Part shown: in pieces, positions 1 to 7,826 of the stretch
How the letters are laid out: each line of letters opens with the position of its first letter
Position numbering within the stretch: position 1 is the stretch's first letter
From: an uncultured Oscillospiraceae bacterium
GTDB lineage: Bacteria; Bacillota; Clostridia; Oscillospirales; Oscillospiraceae
Assembly: GCA_944386975.1 (NCBI GenBank)
Contig: CALXDC010000096.1
Span: forward strand, 1-39,950
DNA length: 39,950 bases
Reading direction: 5' to 3'
Program-made: the position numbers and the translations under genes
Notes under the pieces: model-generated
The model's database searches: none
What the model saw: only the letters and a program-made list of their open reading frames with translations
What the model was told of the DNA's origin: nothing

Positions 1-1206
1 CTGCGCTGCGACTTCAACGTGCCCATGGCCAAGGACGGCAGCGGCGTCATCACCGACGACAAGCGCATCCGGGCCGCTCTGCCCACCATCCAGTACCTGC
101 TGGACCAGGGCGCCGCGGTAATCGCCTGCTCTCACATGGGCAAGCCCGCCGCCACCTTCGAGTCCTACGCCAAGAAGCAGGCGGAGAAGGGCAAGGAGGC
201 CACGGAGGAGTCCTGGAAGAAGTCCCTGAAGGCCCTGTCCCTGGCCCCTGTGGCCAAGCGTCTCAGCGAGCTTCTGGGCAAGGATGTGATCATGGCCGCC
301 GACGTGGTGGGCGAGGACGCCAAGGCCAAGGCCGCCGCTCTGCAGCCCGGCCAGATCCTGCTTTTGGAGAACACCCGCTTTGAGAAGGGTGAGACCAAGA
401 ACGATCCCGCTCTGGCCAAGGCCATGGCCGACATGGCTGAGGTCTACGTGTCCGACGCCTTCGGCGCCGTTCACCGCGCCCATGCCTCCACCGCCGGTGT
501 GGCCGACTACCTGCCCGCCGTCAGCGGCTTCCTCATCCAGAAGGAGCTGGAGATCATCGGCGGCGCGCTGGCCGACCCCAAGCGTCCCCTGGTGGCCATT
601 CTGGGCGGCAGCAAGGTGTCCTCCAAGATCGGCGTCATCAACAACCTCCTGGAGATCGCCGATACCATTATCATCGGCGGCGGCATGACCTACACCTTTA
701 TCAAGGCCATGGGCGGCAGCATCGGTAAGAGCCTTCTGGAGGCCGACTGGCTGGACTACTGCCGGGATATGATGAAGAAGGCGGAGGAGAAGGGCGTGAA
801 GTTCCTGCTGCCCTCCGACACCGTCTGCGCCAAGGAGTTCTCCGCCGACGCGGAGCCCATGGTGGTGGACAGCATGTCCATCCCCGAGGACTGCATGGGC
901 ATGGACATCGGCCCCAAGTCCATTGCCGCCTACGCCGACGCGGTGAAGGACGCCGGCACCATCATCTGGAACGGGCCCATGGGCGTGTTTGAGTTCCCCG
1001 CCTTTGCCAAGGGCACCGAGGCCGTGGCCAAGGCTCTCAGCGAAACCAACGCCATCACCATCATCGGCGGCGGCGACAGCGCGGCGGCGGTGCAGCAGCT
1101 GGGCTATGCCGACAAGATGACCCACATCTCCACCGGCGGCGGCGCTTCTCTCGAATTCATGGAGGGCAAGGAGCTGCCCGGCGTGGCCTGCCTTCTGGAT
1201 AAGTAA
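1..1206 (+). CDS. pgk: Phosphoglycerate kinase, 5' end cut by window edge
   Basis: Phosphoglycerate kinase transfers the phosphate of 1,3-bisphosphoglycerate to ADP in glycolysis (cytosol). The reading frame is open from base 1 (L-R-C-D-F-N-V-P, the family's N-terminal substrate-binding motif), so the start codon and roughly the first 15-20 residues lie before the window. Further family motifs are [14 protein letters not shown], the [12 protein letters not shown] stretch, WNGPMGVFE and the C-terminal GGGDSAAA and [10 protein letters not shown] motifs. After SHMGKP there is a charged segment of about 20 extra residues ([19 protein letters not shown]) before the usual [13 protein letters not shown], so the protein is somewhat longer than typical bacterial enzymes, and the usual Arg of SHLGRP is Lys. 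It is followed by tpiA and gpmI on the same strand, a common glycolytic cluster. Identification is secure; only the start is missing. Confidence 0.97.
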   Translation: MRCDFNVPMAKDGSGVITDDKRIRAALPTIQYLLDQGAAVIACSHMGKPAATFESYAKKQAEKGKEATEESWKKSLKALSLAPVAKRLSELLGKDVIMAADVVGEDAKAKAAALQPGQILLLENTRFEKGETKNDPALAKAMADMAEVYVSDAFGAVHRAHASTAGVADYLPAVSGFLIQKELEIIGGALADPKRPLVAILGGSKVSSKIGVINNLLEIADTIIIGGGMTYTFIKAMGGSIGKSLLEADWLDYCRDMMKKAEEKGVKFLLPSDTVCAKEFSADAEPMVVDSMSIPEDCMGMDIGPKSIAAYADAVKDAGTIIWNGPMGVFEFPAFAKGTEAVAKALSETNAITIIGGGDSAAAVQQLGYADKMTHISTGGGASLEFMEGKELPGVACLLDK

Positions 1207-1422
1207 AGAGGGGATTGCATCCCCCCTTTAGATTCCCCCTCACCAGTGTGCGCACTGGTGACGCCGCCCAGGGCGGCTGAGTCATGGTGTTTTTCGGGAA
1301 AGTGAATTTTCCGAAAAACCATTGGATGAACTGCTGACAGCGGCGCTCTTTGCGGGATGAGATCCCGCGAAGAGCAGCCGGATGTTCCTACATGAGATGC
1401 TGTGATCCCACGGGGTGCGCGC
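1207..1422. repeat. Hairpin-rich intergenic region between pgk and tpiA
   Basis: No gene is visible here. The spacer holds a run of inverted repeats: a weak GGGG/CCCC hairpin right after the pgk stop, CACCAGTG/CACTGGTG (1241-1260), GCCGCCC/GGGCGGC (1263-1277), a long AT/GC stem (1284-1322), a 14-bp stem with a 3-nt loop (1345-1358 with 1362-1375) and a GGGG/CCCC hairpin just before the tpiA promoter. Such chains of stems resemble REP- or MITE-like palindromic elements, or a processing/termination region that separates pgk from tpiA expression. Which of these applies cannot be decided from one copy. Confidence 0.6.
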
Positions 1423-1427
1423 CCCGA

Positions 1428-1455
1428 TTTGATATAGGACAAACGAAAATATAAT
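1428..1455 (+). promoter_or_regulatory. Candidate promoter of tpiA
   Basis: A -35-like TTTGAT (1428-1433) and a perfect -10 TATAAT (1450-1455) are 16 nt apart. Transcription would begin near 1462, about 20 nt before the tpiA ATG, leaving just enough room for the AGGAGA ribosome-binding site. Confidence 0.5.
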
Positions 1456-1481
1456 ATTTGCCAAACAGGAGAAAACAAGTC

Positions 1482-2255
1482 ATGAACCGTAGATACCGCA
1501 AGACGATCATCGCCGGCAACTGGAAAATGAACAAGACCGCCACCGAGACCAAGAAGTTCGCCGAGGAGCTGAAGACCATGCTCCCCAAGGCCAAGTGGTG
1601 CGACGTGGTGGTGTGCGTGCCCTTCGTGAACATCCCCGCCGCCATCCGCGCCTTCAAGGATATGCGTGTGGCCATCGGCGCTGAGGACCTGTTCTATGAG
1701 AAGAGCGGCGCTTACACCGGCGAGGTGTCCGCCGACATGCTGAAGGACCTGGGCGTCAAGTACGTCATCATCGGCCACAGCGAGCGCCGTCAGTACTTCG
1801 GCGAGACCGACGTCACCGTCAACAAGAAGGTGTTGGCCGCTCTGGAGGTGGGCCTCCATCCCATCATCTGCGTGGGCGAGACCCTGGAGCAGCGTGAGAT
1901 GGGCATCACCATGGAGCTGATTGCCCTGCAGACCAAGGCCGCCTTCGCCGGCGTGCCCGCCGAGAAGGCCCGCAAGTGCGTCATCGCCTACGAGCCCGTG
2001 TGGGCCATCGGCACCGGCAAGACCGCCACCGCCGAGCAGGCCAACGAGGTCTGCAACGCCATCCGCGCCACCATCCGCCACCTGTACGGCGCCCGCGTGG
2101 CCCGCAGCGTCACCATCCAGTACGGCGGCAGCATGAATCCCGCCAACGCTGCCGAGCTGCTGGCCCAGCCCGACGTGGACGGCGGCCTCATCGGCGGCGC
2201 TGCCCTGGTGCCTGAGAAATTCACCGCGATTATTAACGCTGCCAACCAGGAGTAA
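1482..2255 (+). CDS. tpiA: Triosephosphate isomerase
   Basis: Triosephosphate isomerase interconverts dihydroxyacetone phosphate and glyceraldehyde 3-phosphate. The 257-aa product has the normal length and the TIM signature residues: Asn13 and Lys15 in GNWKMN, the catalytic His99 in IGHSERR, the catalytic Glu171 in [11 protein letters not shown] (the flexible phosphate loop follows), and the C-terminal YGGS and GGLIGGA phosphate-binding motifs. The ATG at 1482 is chosen because AGGAGA lies 9 nt upstream and the family begins [12 protein letters not shown]; a TTG at 1458 in frame would add eight residues without a ribosome-binding site. It has its own candidate promoter but probably also receives transcription from pgk. 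Confidence 0.97.
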   Translation: MNRRYRKTIIAGNWKMNKTATETKKFAEELKTMLPKAKWCDVVVCVPFVNIPAAIRAFKDMRVAIGAEDLFYEKSGAYTGEVSADMLKDLGVKYVIIGHSERRQYFGETDVTVNKKVLAALEVGLHPIICVGETLEQREMGITMELIALQTKAAFAGVPAEKARKCVIAYEPVWAIGTGKTATAEQANEVCNAIRATIRHLYGARVARSVTIQYGGSMNPANAAELLAQPDVDGGLIGGAALVPEKFTAIINAANQE

Positions 2256-2307
2256 TTTCTCCTGATAGGAAGCGCCCCTCAGGGCGTGTCCTGCCCGACG
2301 TTCCTGC

Positions 2308-2358
2308 AAAGGGAAGAGCGGAGGCGAGGGACTTTCCTCCGTCCCGGCTCTTCCCTTT
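2308..2358 (+). terminator. Stem-loop with T-rich tail between tpiA and gpmI
   Basis: AAAGGGAAGAGC (2308-2319) pairs with GCTCTTCCCTTT (2347-2358), with a smaller stem possible inside, and T-rich DNA follows. No promoter was recognised between it and gpmI, so it may only attenuate transcription within a glycolytic operon. Confidence 0.6.
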
Positions 2359-2387
2359 TGCTTTTACTCAGCGAAGAAAGGGTTTGT

Positions 2388-3899
2388 ATGAAAAAAACGC
2401 CGACTACATTGATTATTATGGACGGCTTCGGCCTCAATCCCTCGGATGAGAGCAACGCCGTCGCTACCGCAAAAACTCCCGTTCTGGACAACCTCTTCGC
2501 CACCTGCCCCCACACCACCCTGTCCGCCAGCGGCCTGGACGTGGGTCTGCCCGACGGGCAGATGGGCAACAGCGAGGTGGGCCACACCAACATCGGCGGC
2601 GGCCGGGTGGTGTTCCAGGACCTGCCCCGGATCTCCCGGTCCATCGACGACGGCAGCTTCTTTGAGAATCCTGCCTACGTCTCCGCCATGGACGCCTGCC
2701 TCAAGAACGACAGCTCCCTCCACCTCTACGGTCTTCTGAGCGACGGCGGCGTCCACTCCCACACCACCCACCTGTGGGCCCTTTTGAAGATGGCCAAGAT
2801 CCGGGGCCTCAAGAAGGTGTACATCCACGCCTTCCTGGACGGCCGCGACGTGTCCCCCACTAGCGGCAAGGGCTTTGTGGCCGAGGCCGTGGAGAAGTGC
2901 AAGGAGATCGGCGTGGGCAAGGTGGCCACCGTCATGGGCCGCTACTACGCCATGGACCGCGACAAGCGCTGGGACCGCCTGGAGCGGGCCTATGACGCCA
3001 TGGTCTACGGCACCGGCATCCAGAACAGCGACCCCGTGGACGCCGTGGCCCAGAGCTACAAGGCCGGCGTCACCGATGAGTTCGTGGAGCCGGTGGTCTG
3101 CGACAAGGACGGCACCATCTCCGACAACGACTCCATCATCTTCTTCAACTACCGTCCCGACCGGGCCCGGGAGATCACCCGCGCCTTCGTGGACCCCGAT
3201 TTTGACGGCTTCAAGCGCCAGTTCTTCCCCGTGACCTACATCTGCACCACCGAGTACGACGCCTCCATGCCCAATGTGCAGGTGGCCTTCCCCCGTGTGG
3301 CGGTGAAGAACGGCCTGGGCGAGTATCTGAGCCATCTGGGCCTCACCCAGCTGCGCATCGCCGAGACCGAGAAGTACGCCCACGTCACCTTCTTCTTCAA
3401 CGGCGGCGTGGAGACCGTGTACCCCGGCGAGGACCGGGTGCTGGTGAACTCCCCCAAGGTGGCCACCTATGACCTCCAGCCGGAGATGAGCGCCGTAGAG
3501 GTCACCGACAAGTGCGTGGAGCGCATTGAGAGCGGCGCCTACGACGTGGTGATCCTGAACTTCGCCAACTGCGACATGGTGGGCCACACCGGCGTATTTG
3601 ACGCAGCGGTGAAGGCGGTGGAGACCGTGGACACCTGCGTGGGCCGGGTGGTGGAAGCCACCAAGAAGATGGGCGGCATCGCCATGATCACCGCCGACCA
3701 CGGCAACGCCGAGGAGATGGCCAAGCCCGACGGGTCCCCCATGACCGCCCACACCACCAACCTGGTGCCCTTCATCGTGGTGGGCGCCGCGGTGGAGCTA
3801 CACCCCGGCCGCCTGGCGGACATCGCCCCCACCATCCTGGACGTGATGGGCCTGGAGTGCCCCCCGGAGATGGACGGCAAAACCCTCATCGAAAAATAA
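2388..3899 (+). CDS. gpmI: 2,3-bisphosphoglycerate-independent phosphoglycerate mutase
   Basis: GpmI converts 3-phosphoglycerate to 2-phosphoglycerate with a Mn-dependent alkaline-phosphatase-type active site. The 503-aa product has the usual length. The metal-binding Asp12 of MDGFG and the phosphoserine Ser62 in GNSEVGHTN are visible, followed by the inserted transferase domain (HAFLDGRDV, GRYYAMDRD, NYRPDRAREIT) and the C-terminal metal motifs NCDMVGHTG and TADHGNAEEM. The ATG at 2388 (MKKTPTTLIIMDGFG) matches the family's N terminus; an upstream in-frame start near 2286 would translate through the tpiA-gpmI stem-loop and is rejected. The ribosome-binding site is a modest AAAGGG. Third gene of the glycolytic set. 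Confidence 0.97.
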   Translation: MKKTPTTLIIMDGFGLNPSDESNAVATAKTPVLDNLFATCPHTTLSASGLDVGLPDGQMGNSEVGHTNIGGGRVVFQDLPRISRSIDDGSFFENPAYVSAMDACLKNDSSLHLYGLLSDGGVHSHTTHLWALLKMAKIRGLKKVYIHAFLDGRDVSPTSGKGFVAEAVEKCKEIGVGKVATVMGRYYAMDRDKRWDRLERAYDAMVYGTGIQNSDPVDAVAQSYKAGVTDEFVEPVVCDKDGTISDNDSIIFFNYRPDRAREITRAFVDPDFDGFKRQFFPVTYICTTEYDASMPNVQVAFPRVAVKNGLGEYLSHLGLTQLRIAETEKYAHVTFFFNGGVETVYPGEDRVLVNSPKVATYDLQPEMSAVEVTDKCVERIESGAYDVVILNFANCDMVGHTGVFDAAVKAVETVDTCVGRVVEATKKMGGIAMITADHGNAEEMAKPDGSPMTAHTTNLVPFIVVGAAVELHPGRLADIAPTILDVMGLECPPEMDGKTLIEK

Positions 3900-3926
3900 C
3901 CCCTTCTCCGCCCCGGCGGGGAGGGA

Positions 3927-3973
3927 AGAAGCCTCTGCAGAAGCTGCGCTTTTGCAGAGGCTTCTTGTTTTTT
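3927..3973 (+). terminator. Intrinsic terminator after gpmI
   Basis: AAGAAGCCTCTGCA (3927-3940) pairs with TGCAGAGGCTTCTT (3953-3966) and is followed by GTTTTTT. This closes the glycolytic cluster. Confidence 0.9.
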
Positions 3974-4007
3974 CTCCCTCCGGAAAACCTTTCTTCCGCC
4001 CTCCGGC

Positions 4008-4036
4008 TTGATTTTTCGGGGAAAGTCAGGCATACT
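4008..4036 (+). promoter_or_regulatory. Candidate promoter for the dCMP-deaminase/cyuA pair
   Basis: TTGATT (4008-4013) and CATACT (4031-4036) are 17 nt apart, located between the gpmI terminator and the AGGAGG of the next gene. Confidence 0.4.
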
Positions 4037-4071
4037 GATACCAAGCAGATAAAACATCCCAGGAGGTGCTT

Positions 4072-4584
4072 ATGGAGCGTATCAGCAAGGAAAACTACTA
4101 TCTGGACATTGCCGAAACCGTCATCGGCCGGGCCACCTGCCTGCGCCGATGCTACGGCGCCATCATCGTGAAAAACGACGAAATTATTGCCACCGGCTAC
4201 AACGGCGCCCCCCGGGGGCGAAAAAACTGTGTGGACCTGGGCTATTGCGCCCGGGAGGCCCTGAAGGTGCCCCGAGGCCAGCGCTATGAGCTGTGCCGCA
4301 GCGTCCACGCCGAGGCCAACGCCATCATCTCCGCCGCCCGGCGGGACATGGTGGGCGGCACGCTGTATCTGGCGGGGAAGGACGCCGCCACCGGGCAGAT
4401 CCTCCCCGACGCCACCTCCTGCTCCATGTGCCGCCGCCTCATCATCAACGCCGGCCTCAGCCGGGTCATCATTCGCACCTCCCCCACGGAGTATCAGGTG
4501 GTGGAGGTATCCAGCTGGGTGGAGGAGGACGACTCTCTGCCCCCGGACCTGCCGTCCTGCGAAAGCTGCGGCGGCTGCTGCTGA
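4072..4584 (+). CDS. dCMP deaminase family protein (ComEB-like)
   Basis: This 170-aa protein belongs to the zinc-dependent cytidine/deoxycytidylate deaminase superfamily; dCMP deaminases convert dCMP to dUMP for thymidylate synthesis. The zinc site is visible as His79-Ala-Glu81 (SVHAEANAI) and the paired cysteines in TSCSMC; the typical GYNGAPRG substrate loop and an extra cysteine-containing segment (NCVDLGYC) precede it. The family's usual Pro before the first zinc cysteine is Ser here. The C terminus ends in a short Cys-rich tail (CESCGGCC) that is not part of the usual fold. ATG 4072 is set by AGGAGG at 4061-4066; a GTG at 4066 overlaps that site. cyuA starts 15 nt after its stop, so the two are probably cotranscribed. 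Confidence 0.85.
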   Translation: MERISKENYYLDIAETVIGRATCLRRCYGAIIVKNDEIIATGYNGAPRGRKNCVDLGYCAREALKVPRGQRYELCRSVHAEANAIISAARRDMVGGTLYLAGKDAATGQILPDATSCSMCRRLIINAGLSRVIIRTSPTEYQVVEVSSWVEEDDSLPPDLPSCESCGGCC

Positions 4585-4599
4585 GAGGAGGTTTTTCCC

Positions 4600-5880
4600 A
4601 TGCTGACCCCCGCCGTCACCGACGCCTACGTCGCCATTCTCCAGGAGGAGCTGCTGCTGGCCACCGGCTGCACCGAGCCCATCGCCCTGGCCTACTGCGC
4701 CGCCAAAATGCGCCAGGTCCTGGGCGCTCTGCCCCAGCGGCTGCGGGTAGAGGTGTCCGGCAACATCATGAAGAACGTCAAAAGCGTCATCGTCCCCAAT
4801 ACCGGCGGCCGCAAGGGCATCAAGGCCGCCGTGGCCGCCGGCATCGTGGCCGGGGACGCGGACCGGCTGCTGCAGGTGATCTCCGCCGTGCCGGAGGACC
4901 GGCACGCCGCCATTGCCGCCTTTGAGGAGAACACCCCCACCGAGGTCCTCTGCCCCGACACGCCCTACCTGCTGGACATCCGCATCACCGGCTGGGCCGG
5001 GGAGGACGAGGCGGCGGTCCGCATCGCCAACAACCACAGCAACATCGTTTTCATCTCCAAAAACGGACAGGTCCTGCTGGAGAAGGAGATTACCGACTCC
5101 GCCGAGGACAGCCTCACCGATAAAAGCGTTCTCAACGTGGCGGACATTCTGGAATTTGCCAACACGGTGGACCTGAGCCGGGTGGAGGAGCTTTTGGAGC
5201 GGCAGGTGCGGTGCAACTGCGCCATCGCCGAGGAGGGGCTGAAGGGCACCTGGGGAGCCAACATCGGCTGGGTCCTCCTCAGCGACTATCCCCAGGACAT
5301 CAAGACCGAGGCCCGGGCCTGGGCCGCCGCCGGATCCGACGCCCGGATGAGCGGTTGTGAGATGCCGGTGGTGATTCTCTCCGGCTCCGGCAATCAGGGG
5401 ATCACCGCCTCGGTGCCGGTGGTGCGCTACGCCAAGCACCTGAAGGTCTCCCGGGACAAGCTCTACCGGGCTCTTCTGGTCAGCGACCTGGTGACGGTCC
5501 ACCAGAAGACGGGCATCGGCCGCCTCTCCGCCTACTGCGGGGCGGTGAGCGCCGGGGTGGGGGCCGGGGCCGGCATCGCCTATCTCATGGACGGCAGCCG
5601 GGACGCGGTGGCCCACACCATCGTCAACGCCCTGGCCATCATCTCCGGCACCATCTGCGACGGGGCCAAGCCCTCCTGCGCGGCGAAGATCGCCGCCAGC
5701 GTGGACGCGGGGATTCTGGGCTACCGGATGTACTGCCACCGCCAGGAATTCAAGTCCGGCGACGGCATCGTCACCAAGGGAGTGGACAATACCATCCGCA
5801 ACATCGGCCTTCTGGCCAAGGAGGGCATGCACCAGACGGACCGGACCATCCTGGACATTATGACCCACCGCTGCGAATAA
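4600..5880 (+). CDS. cyuA: L-cysteine desulfidase CyuA (UPF0597/YhaM family)
   Basis: The family breaks L-cysteine down to pyruvate, ammonia and sulfide using an iron-sulfur cluster, in the cytosol. The 426-aa product shows the family hallmarks: ATGCTEPIALAY near the N terminus with Cys24, the SGNIMKNV and PNTGG region, GSGNQGI in the middle, and the C-terminal CDGAKPSC pair (Cys353 and Cys360) expected to help ligate the cluster. The ATG at 4600 follows AGAGGAGG with good spacing, 15 nt after the dCMP-deaminase-like gene. Related serine dehydratase-type names are sometimes given to this family, so the substrate is assigned by family resemblance only. A hairpin (5895-5917) follows. Confidence 0.88.
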   Translation: MLTPAVTDAYVAILQEELLLATGCTEPIALAYCAAKMRQVLGALPQRLRVEVSGNIMKNVKSVIVPNTGGRKGIKAAVAAGIVAGDADRLLQVISAVPEDRHAAIAAFEENTPTEVLCPDTPYLLDIRITGWAGEDEAAVRIANNHSNIVFISKNGQVLLEKEITDSAEDSLTDKSVLNVADILEFANTVDLSRVEELLERQVRCNCAIAEEGLKGTWGANIGWVLLSDYPQDIKTEARAWAAAGSDARMSGCEMPVVILSGSGNQGITASVPVVRYAKHLKVSRDKLYRALLVSDLVTVHQKTGIGRLSAYCGAVSAGVGAGAGIAYLMDGSRDAVAHTIVNALAIISGTICDGAKPSCAAKIAASVDAGILGYRMYCHRQEFKSGDGIVTKGVDNTIRNIGLLAKEGMHQTDRTILDIMTHRCE

Positions 5881-5894
5881 TCGGTTTTTCTGAG

Positions 5895-5917
5895 AAAAGG
5901 CGGCTTTGCCGCCTTTT
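5895..5917 (+). terminator. Hairpin after cyuA
   Basis: AAAAGGCGGC and GCCGCCTTTT form a 10-bp stem with a 3-nt loop; only a short T run (inside the stem) follows, so termination may be partial and read into the cinA repeats. Confidence 0.6.
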
Positions 5918-5949
5918 CCAACTTGTTTTATCAATGGGGAGCACACATC

Positions 5950-6027
5950 ATGCGCTACAACGCAGAACTCATCGCCGTGGGCACCGAGCTGCTCCTCGGC
6001 AACATCGCCAACGCCCCAGCCGTTTGA
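5950..6027 (+). pseudogene. Truncated cinA start, copy 1 (25 codons)
   Basis: Begins MRYNAELIAVGTELLLGNIAN like cinA, then enters the spacer and stops after Ala-Pro-Ala-Val. A GGGGAG lies upstream, so it could be translated as a short upstream peptide. Its upstream DNA is unlike that of copies 2 and 3, so this is probably the original position of the cinA start, cut off from the body of the gene by the duplication. Confidence 0.8.
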
Positions 6028-6161
6028 AAACGGCCGGGGACCCCAATTGATTTCACATCCTCGGGCGGAGTGAATCCGCCCTGCGGAAATTCTTCGCTGA
6101 CGCTGCGAATTTACGGCGCACTTGCGCCGTGGTCCGTGTTGGCGACGGGAGGTATAAAAAT
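6013..6161 (+). repeat. Multi-hairpin spacer element, copy 1
   Basis: The 149-nt spacer consists almost entirely of consecutive stem-loops: CCGTTT/AAACGG near 6020-6033, GGGCGGA/TCCGCCC (6063-6081), an AAATTC/GAATTT stem, and ACGGCGC/GCGCCGT (6113-6130). It ends with GGGAGG placed correctly for the next cinA ATG, so the element supplies a new ribosome-binding site. No coding capacity is apparent. The arrangement resembles small palindromic (REP/MITE-like) elements. Confidence 0.7.
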
Positions 6162-6239
6162 ATGCACTACAACGCAGAGCTCATCGCCGTGGGCACCGAG
6201 CTGCTCCTCGGCAACATCGCCAACGCCCCAGCCGTTTGA
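6162..6239 (+). pseudogene. Truncated cinA start, copy 2 (25 codons)
   Basis: Identical to the first 63 nt of intact cinA, then reads into the second spacer and stops at 6239. It has the same GGGAGG ribosome-binding site as the intact gene, so ribosomes should initiate here as readily as on cinA itself if the RNA spans both. Confidence 0.8.
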
Positions 6240-6373
6240 AAACGGCCGGGGGCCCCAATTGATTTCACATCCTCGGGCGGAGTGAATCCGCCCTGCGGAA
6301 ATTCTTCGCTGACGCTGCGAATTTACGGCGCACTTGCGCCGTGGTCCGTGTTGGCGACGGGAGGTATAAAAAT
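6225..6373 (+). repeat. Multi-hairpin spacer element, copy 2
   Basis: Second copy of the 149-nt spacer, with a single base difference from copy 1 (G at 6252 makes a perfect GGGGCCCC). Its terminal GGGAGG is the ribosome-binding site of the intact cinA. Confidence 0.7.
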
Positions 6374-7633
6374 ATGCACTACAACGCAGAGCTCATCGCC
6401 GTGGGCACCGAGCTGCTCCTCGGCAACATCGCCAACACGGACGCCCAGATGCTCAGCGAGGGTCTCTCGGCTCTGGGCATCGACGTCTACTACCACACCG
6501 TGGTGGGCGACAACCCCCAGCGGCTCCGGGAGGCCCTGGAGATCGCCCGGAAGCGGGCCAACATCATCATCACCACCGGCGGCCTGGGGCCCACCTACGA
6601 CGACCTCACCAAGCAGACCATCTGCGAGACCTTCGGGCTGCCCCTGGAGTTCCATGAGGACATCTGGCAGGAGATCGTCTCCTACTTCCAGCGGCGGATG
6701 AAGGGAGGGCAGATCACAGAGAACAACCGCCAGCAGGCCATGCTGCCGGCGGGCTGCACCGTCTTCGACAACCCGGTGGGCACCGCCCCCGGCTGCGCCT
6801 TTGAGAAGGACGGCGTCCGGGTGCTGATGCTCCCCGGCCCCCCCTACGAGTGCCGCTACATGTTCACCCACCGGGCGGTGCCCTACCTCCGGGCGCTCAC
6901 CCACGAAAAGATTTTCAGCCACGAGCTGCGGATCTTCGGCATGGGGGAGTCCCAGGTGGAGGCGGTGCTCCACGAGATGATGGTGAAGGGAGCCAATCCC
7001 ACCCTGGCTCCCTACGCCAAAACCGGCGAGGTACTGCTCCGGGCCACCGCCAAGGCCCCCACCCAGGAGGAGGCGGAGGAGATGCTCCGGCCCATGGTGG
7101 AGCGGGTGAAGGCGACCCTGGGCGATATCGTATACGGGGAGGATGTGGCGTCTCTGGAGGAGGCGGTGCTGGCCATTTTGAAGGAGCAGGGGAAAACCGT
7201 CTCCTTTGCCGAGAGCTGCACCGGCGGGCTTCTCGCCAAGCGGCTGACGGATCTGCCGGGGGCCTCCCAGGTGTTCCGGGGCGGCGTGGTATCCTATACC
7301 AATGCGGTAAAGGCGGCGGCCCTGGGGGTGGACGAGGCCCTGCTGGCGGAGTACGGCGCGGTGTCGGAGCCGGTGGCCAAGGCCATGGCCGAGGGCTGCC
7401 GGAGGCTCTGCGGCAGCGACCTGGCCGTGTCGGTCACCGGGGTGGCCGGACCCGACGGCGACGACCGGGGCAACCCGGTGGGCACCGTGTTCCTGGGTCT
7501 CAGCACCGGAGCGGAAACTATCTGCCGGCAGGTGGATCTGAGCCGGGGCCGCAGCCGGGGCCACATCCGCCACATCGCCGCCAGCCACGCCTTCGACCTG
7601 CTCCGCCGCGCCCTTCTGGACCTGCCCCTCTGA
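6374..7633 (+). CDS. cinA: CinA family protein (nicotinamide-nucleotide amidase)
   Basis: CinA combines an N-terminal molybdopterin-binding-like domain (COG1058, residues about 1-170; AVGTELLLG and TTGGLGPTYDDLT motifs), linked to ADP-ribose pyrophosphatase activity in some members, with a C-terminal PncC-type domain (about 260-419; AESCTGG near residue 280 and VTGVAGPDG) that deamidates nicotinamide mononucleotide to recycle NAD. In competent Firmicutes CinA is also made with the competence genes. The 419-aa length is standard. The ATG at 6374 is preceded by GGGAGG; a further in-frame start at 6341 lies within the spacer element and is rejected. The gene itself is intact, but its upstream region is rebuilt by the 212-bp tandem repeat, so its expression may differ from that in relatives. 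Confidence 0.93.
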   Translation: MHYNAELIAVGTELLLGNIANTDAQMLSEGLSALGIDVYYHTVVGDNPQRLREALEIARKRANIIITTGGLGPTYDDLTKQTICETFGLPLEFHEDIWQEIVSYFQRRMKGGQITENNRQQAMLPAGCTVFDNPVGTAPGCAFEKDGVRVLMLPGPPYECRYMFTHRAVPYLRALTHEKIFSHELRIFGMGESQVEAVLHEMMVKGANPTLAPYAKTGEVLLRATAKAPTQEEAEEMLRPMVERVKATLGDIVYGEDVASLEEAVLAILKEQGKTVSFAESCTGGLLAKRLTDLPGASQVFRGGVVSYTNAVKAAALGVDEALLAEYGAVSEPVAKAMAEGCRRLCGSDLAVSVTGVAGPDGDDRGNPVGTVFLGLSTGAETICRQVDLSRGRSRGHIRHIAASHAFDLLRRALLDLPL

Positions 7634-7713
7634 GGGACGCGCCGCAGTACGTTCCGTTTTGCCCCTCCTATCGTAAAAATTTTTGGAAAAAACGAAAAAA
7701 GCCGAAAGGAACA

Positions 7714-7742
7714 TTTACAATAGAGCCCTTTCGTGATATAGT
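7714..7742 (+). promoter_or_regulatory. Strong candidate promoter of PFOR
   Basis: TTTACA (7714-7719) and TATAGT (7737-7742) are separated by 17 nt, giving an untranslated leader of about 75 nt that contains a small GGCGT/ACGCC hairpin. Confidence 0.75.
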
Positions 7743-7826
7743 GTACCTGTATGAATACCGGCTTTCGGCGTCCGTTTCCCGGAGAACGCCAAAGCAGTAT
7801 CAATAGAAAACAGGAGGATGTATTCT

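Larger units (their letters stand above)
5950..6436 (+). repeat. 212-bp tandem repeat triplicating the cinA start
   Basis: The first 63 nt of cinA occur three times (5950-6012, 6162-6224, 6374-6436) with a spacing of exactly 212 nt. Between the copies lie two 149-nt spacers (6013-6161 and 6225-6373). Copies 2 and 3 of the gene start are identical; copy 1 differs at codon 2 (CGC instead of CAC) and codon 7 (GAA instead of GAG). The two spacers differ at one base (A6040 versus G6252). Only the third copy continues into the full cinA frame. The high identity points to a recent duplication; an assembly artefact cannot be excluded without reads. Confidence 0.95.

Noticed and set aside
3886-5946. 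686-codon minus-strand frame opposite the deaminase and cyuA genes
   Set aside because: Antisense shadow with Gly/His/Val-rich low-information sequence and no start signals.
5950-6436. cinA repeats considered as a CRISPR array or as simple insertion-sequence target duplication
   Set aside because: Only two identical spacers are present, repeats are coding, no transposase is nearby, and 63 bp is far longer than usual target-site duplications.
6070-6701. Overlapping frames of 71 and 139 codons beginning MNPPCGNSSL in the cinA repeats
   Set aside because: They read the spacer hairpins and then cinA in the wrong frame; their similarity to each other only reflects the 212-bp repeat.
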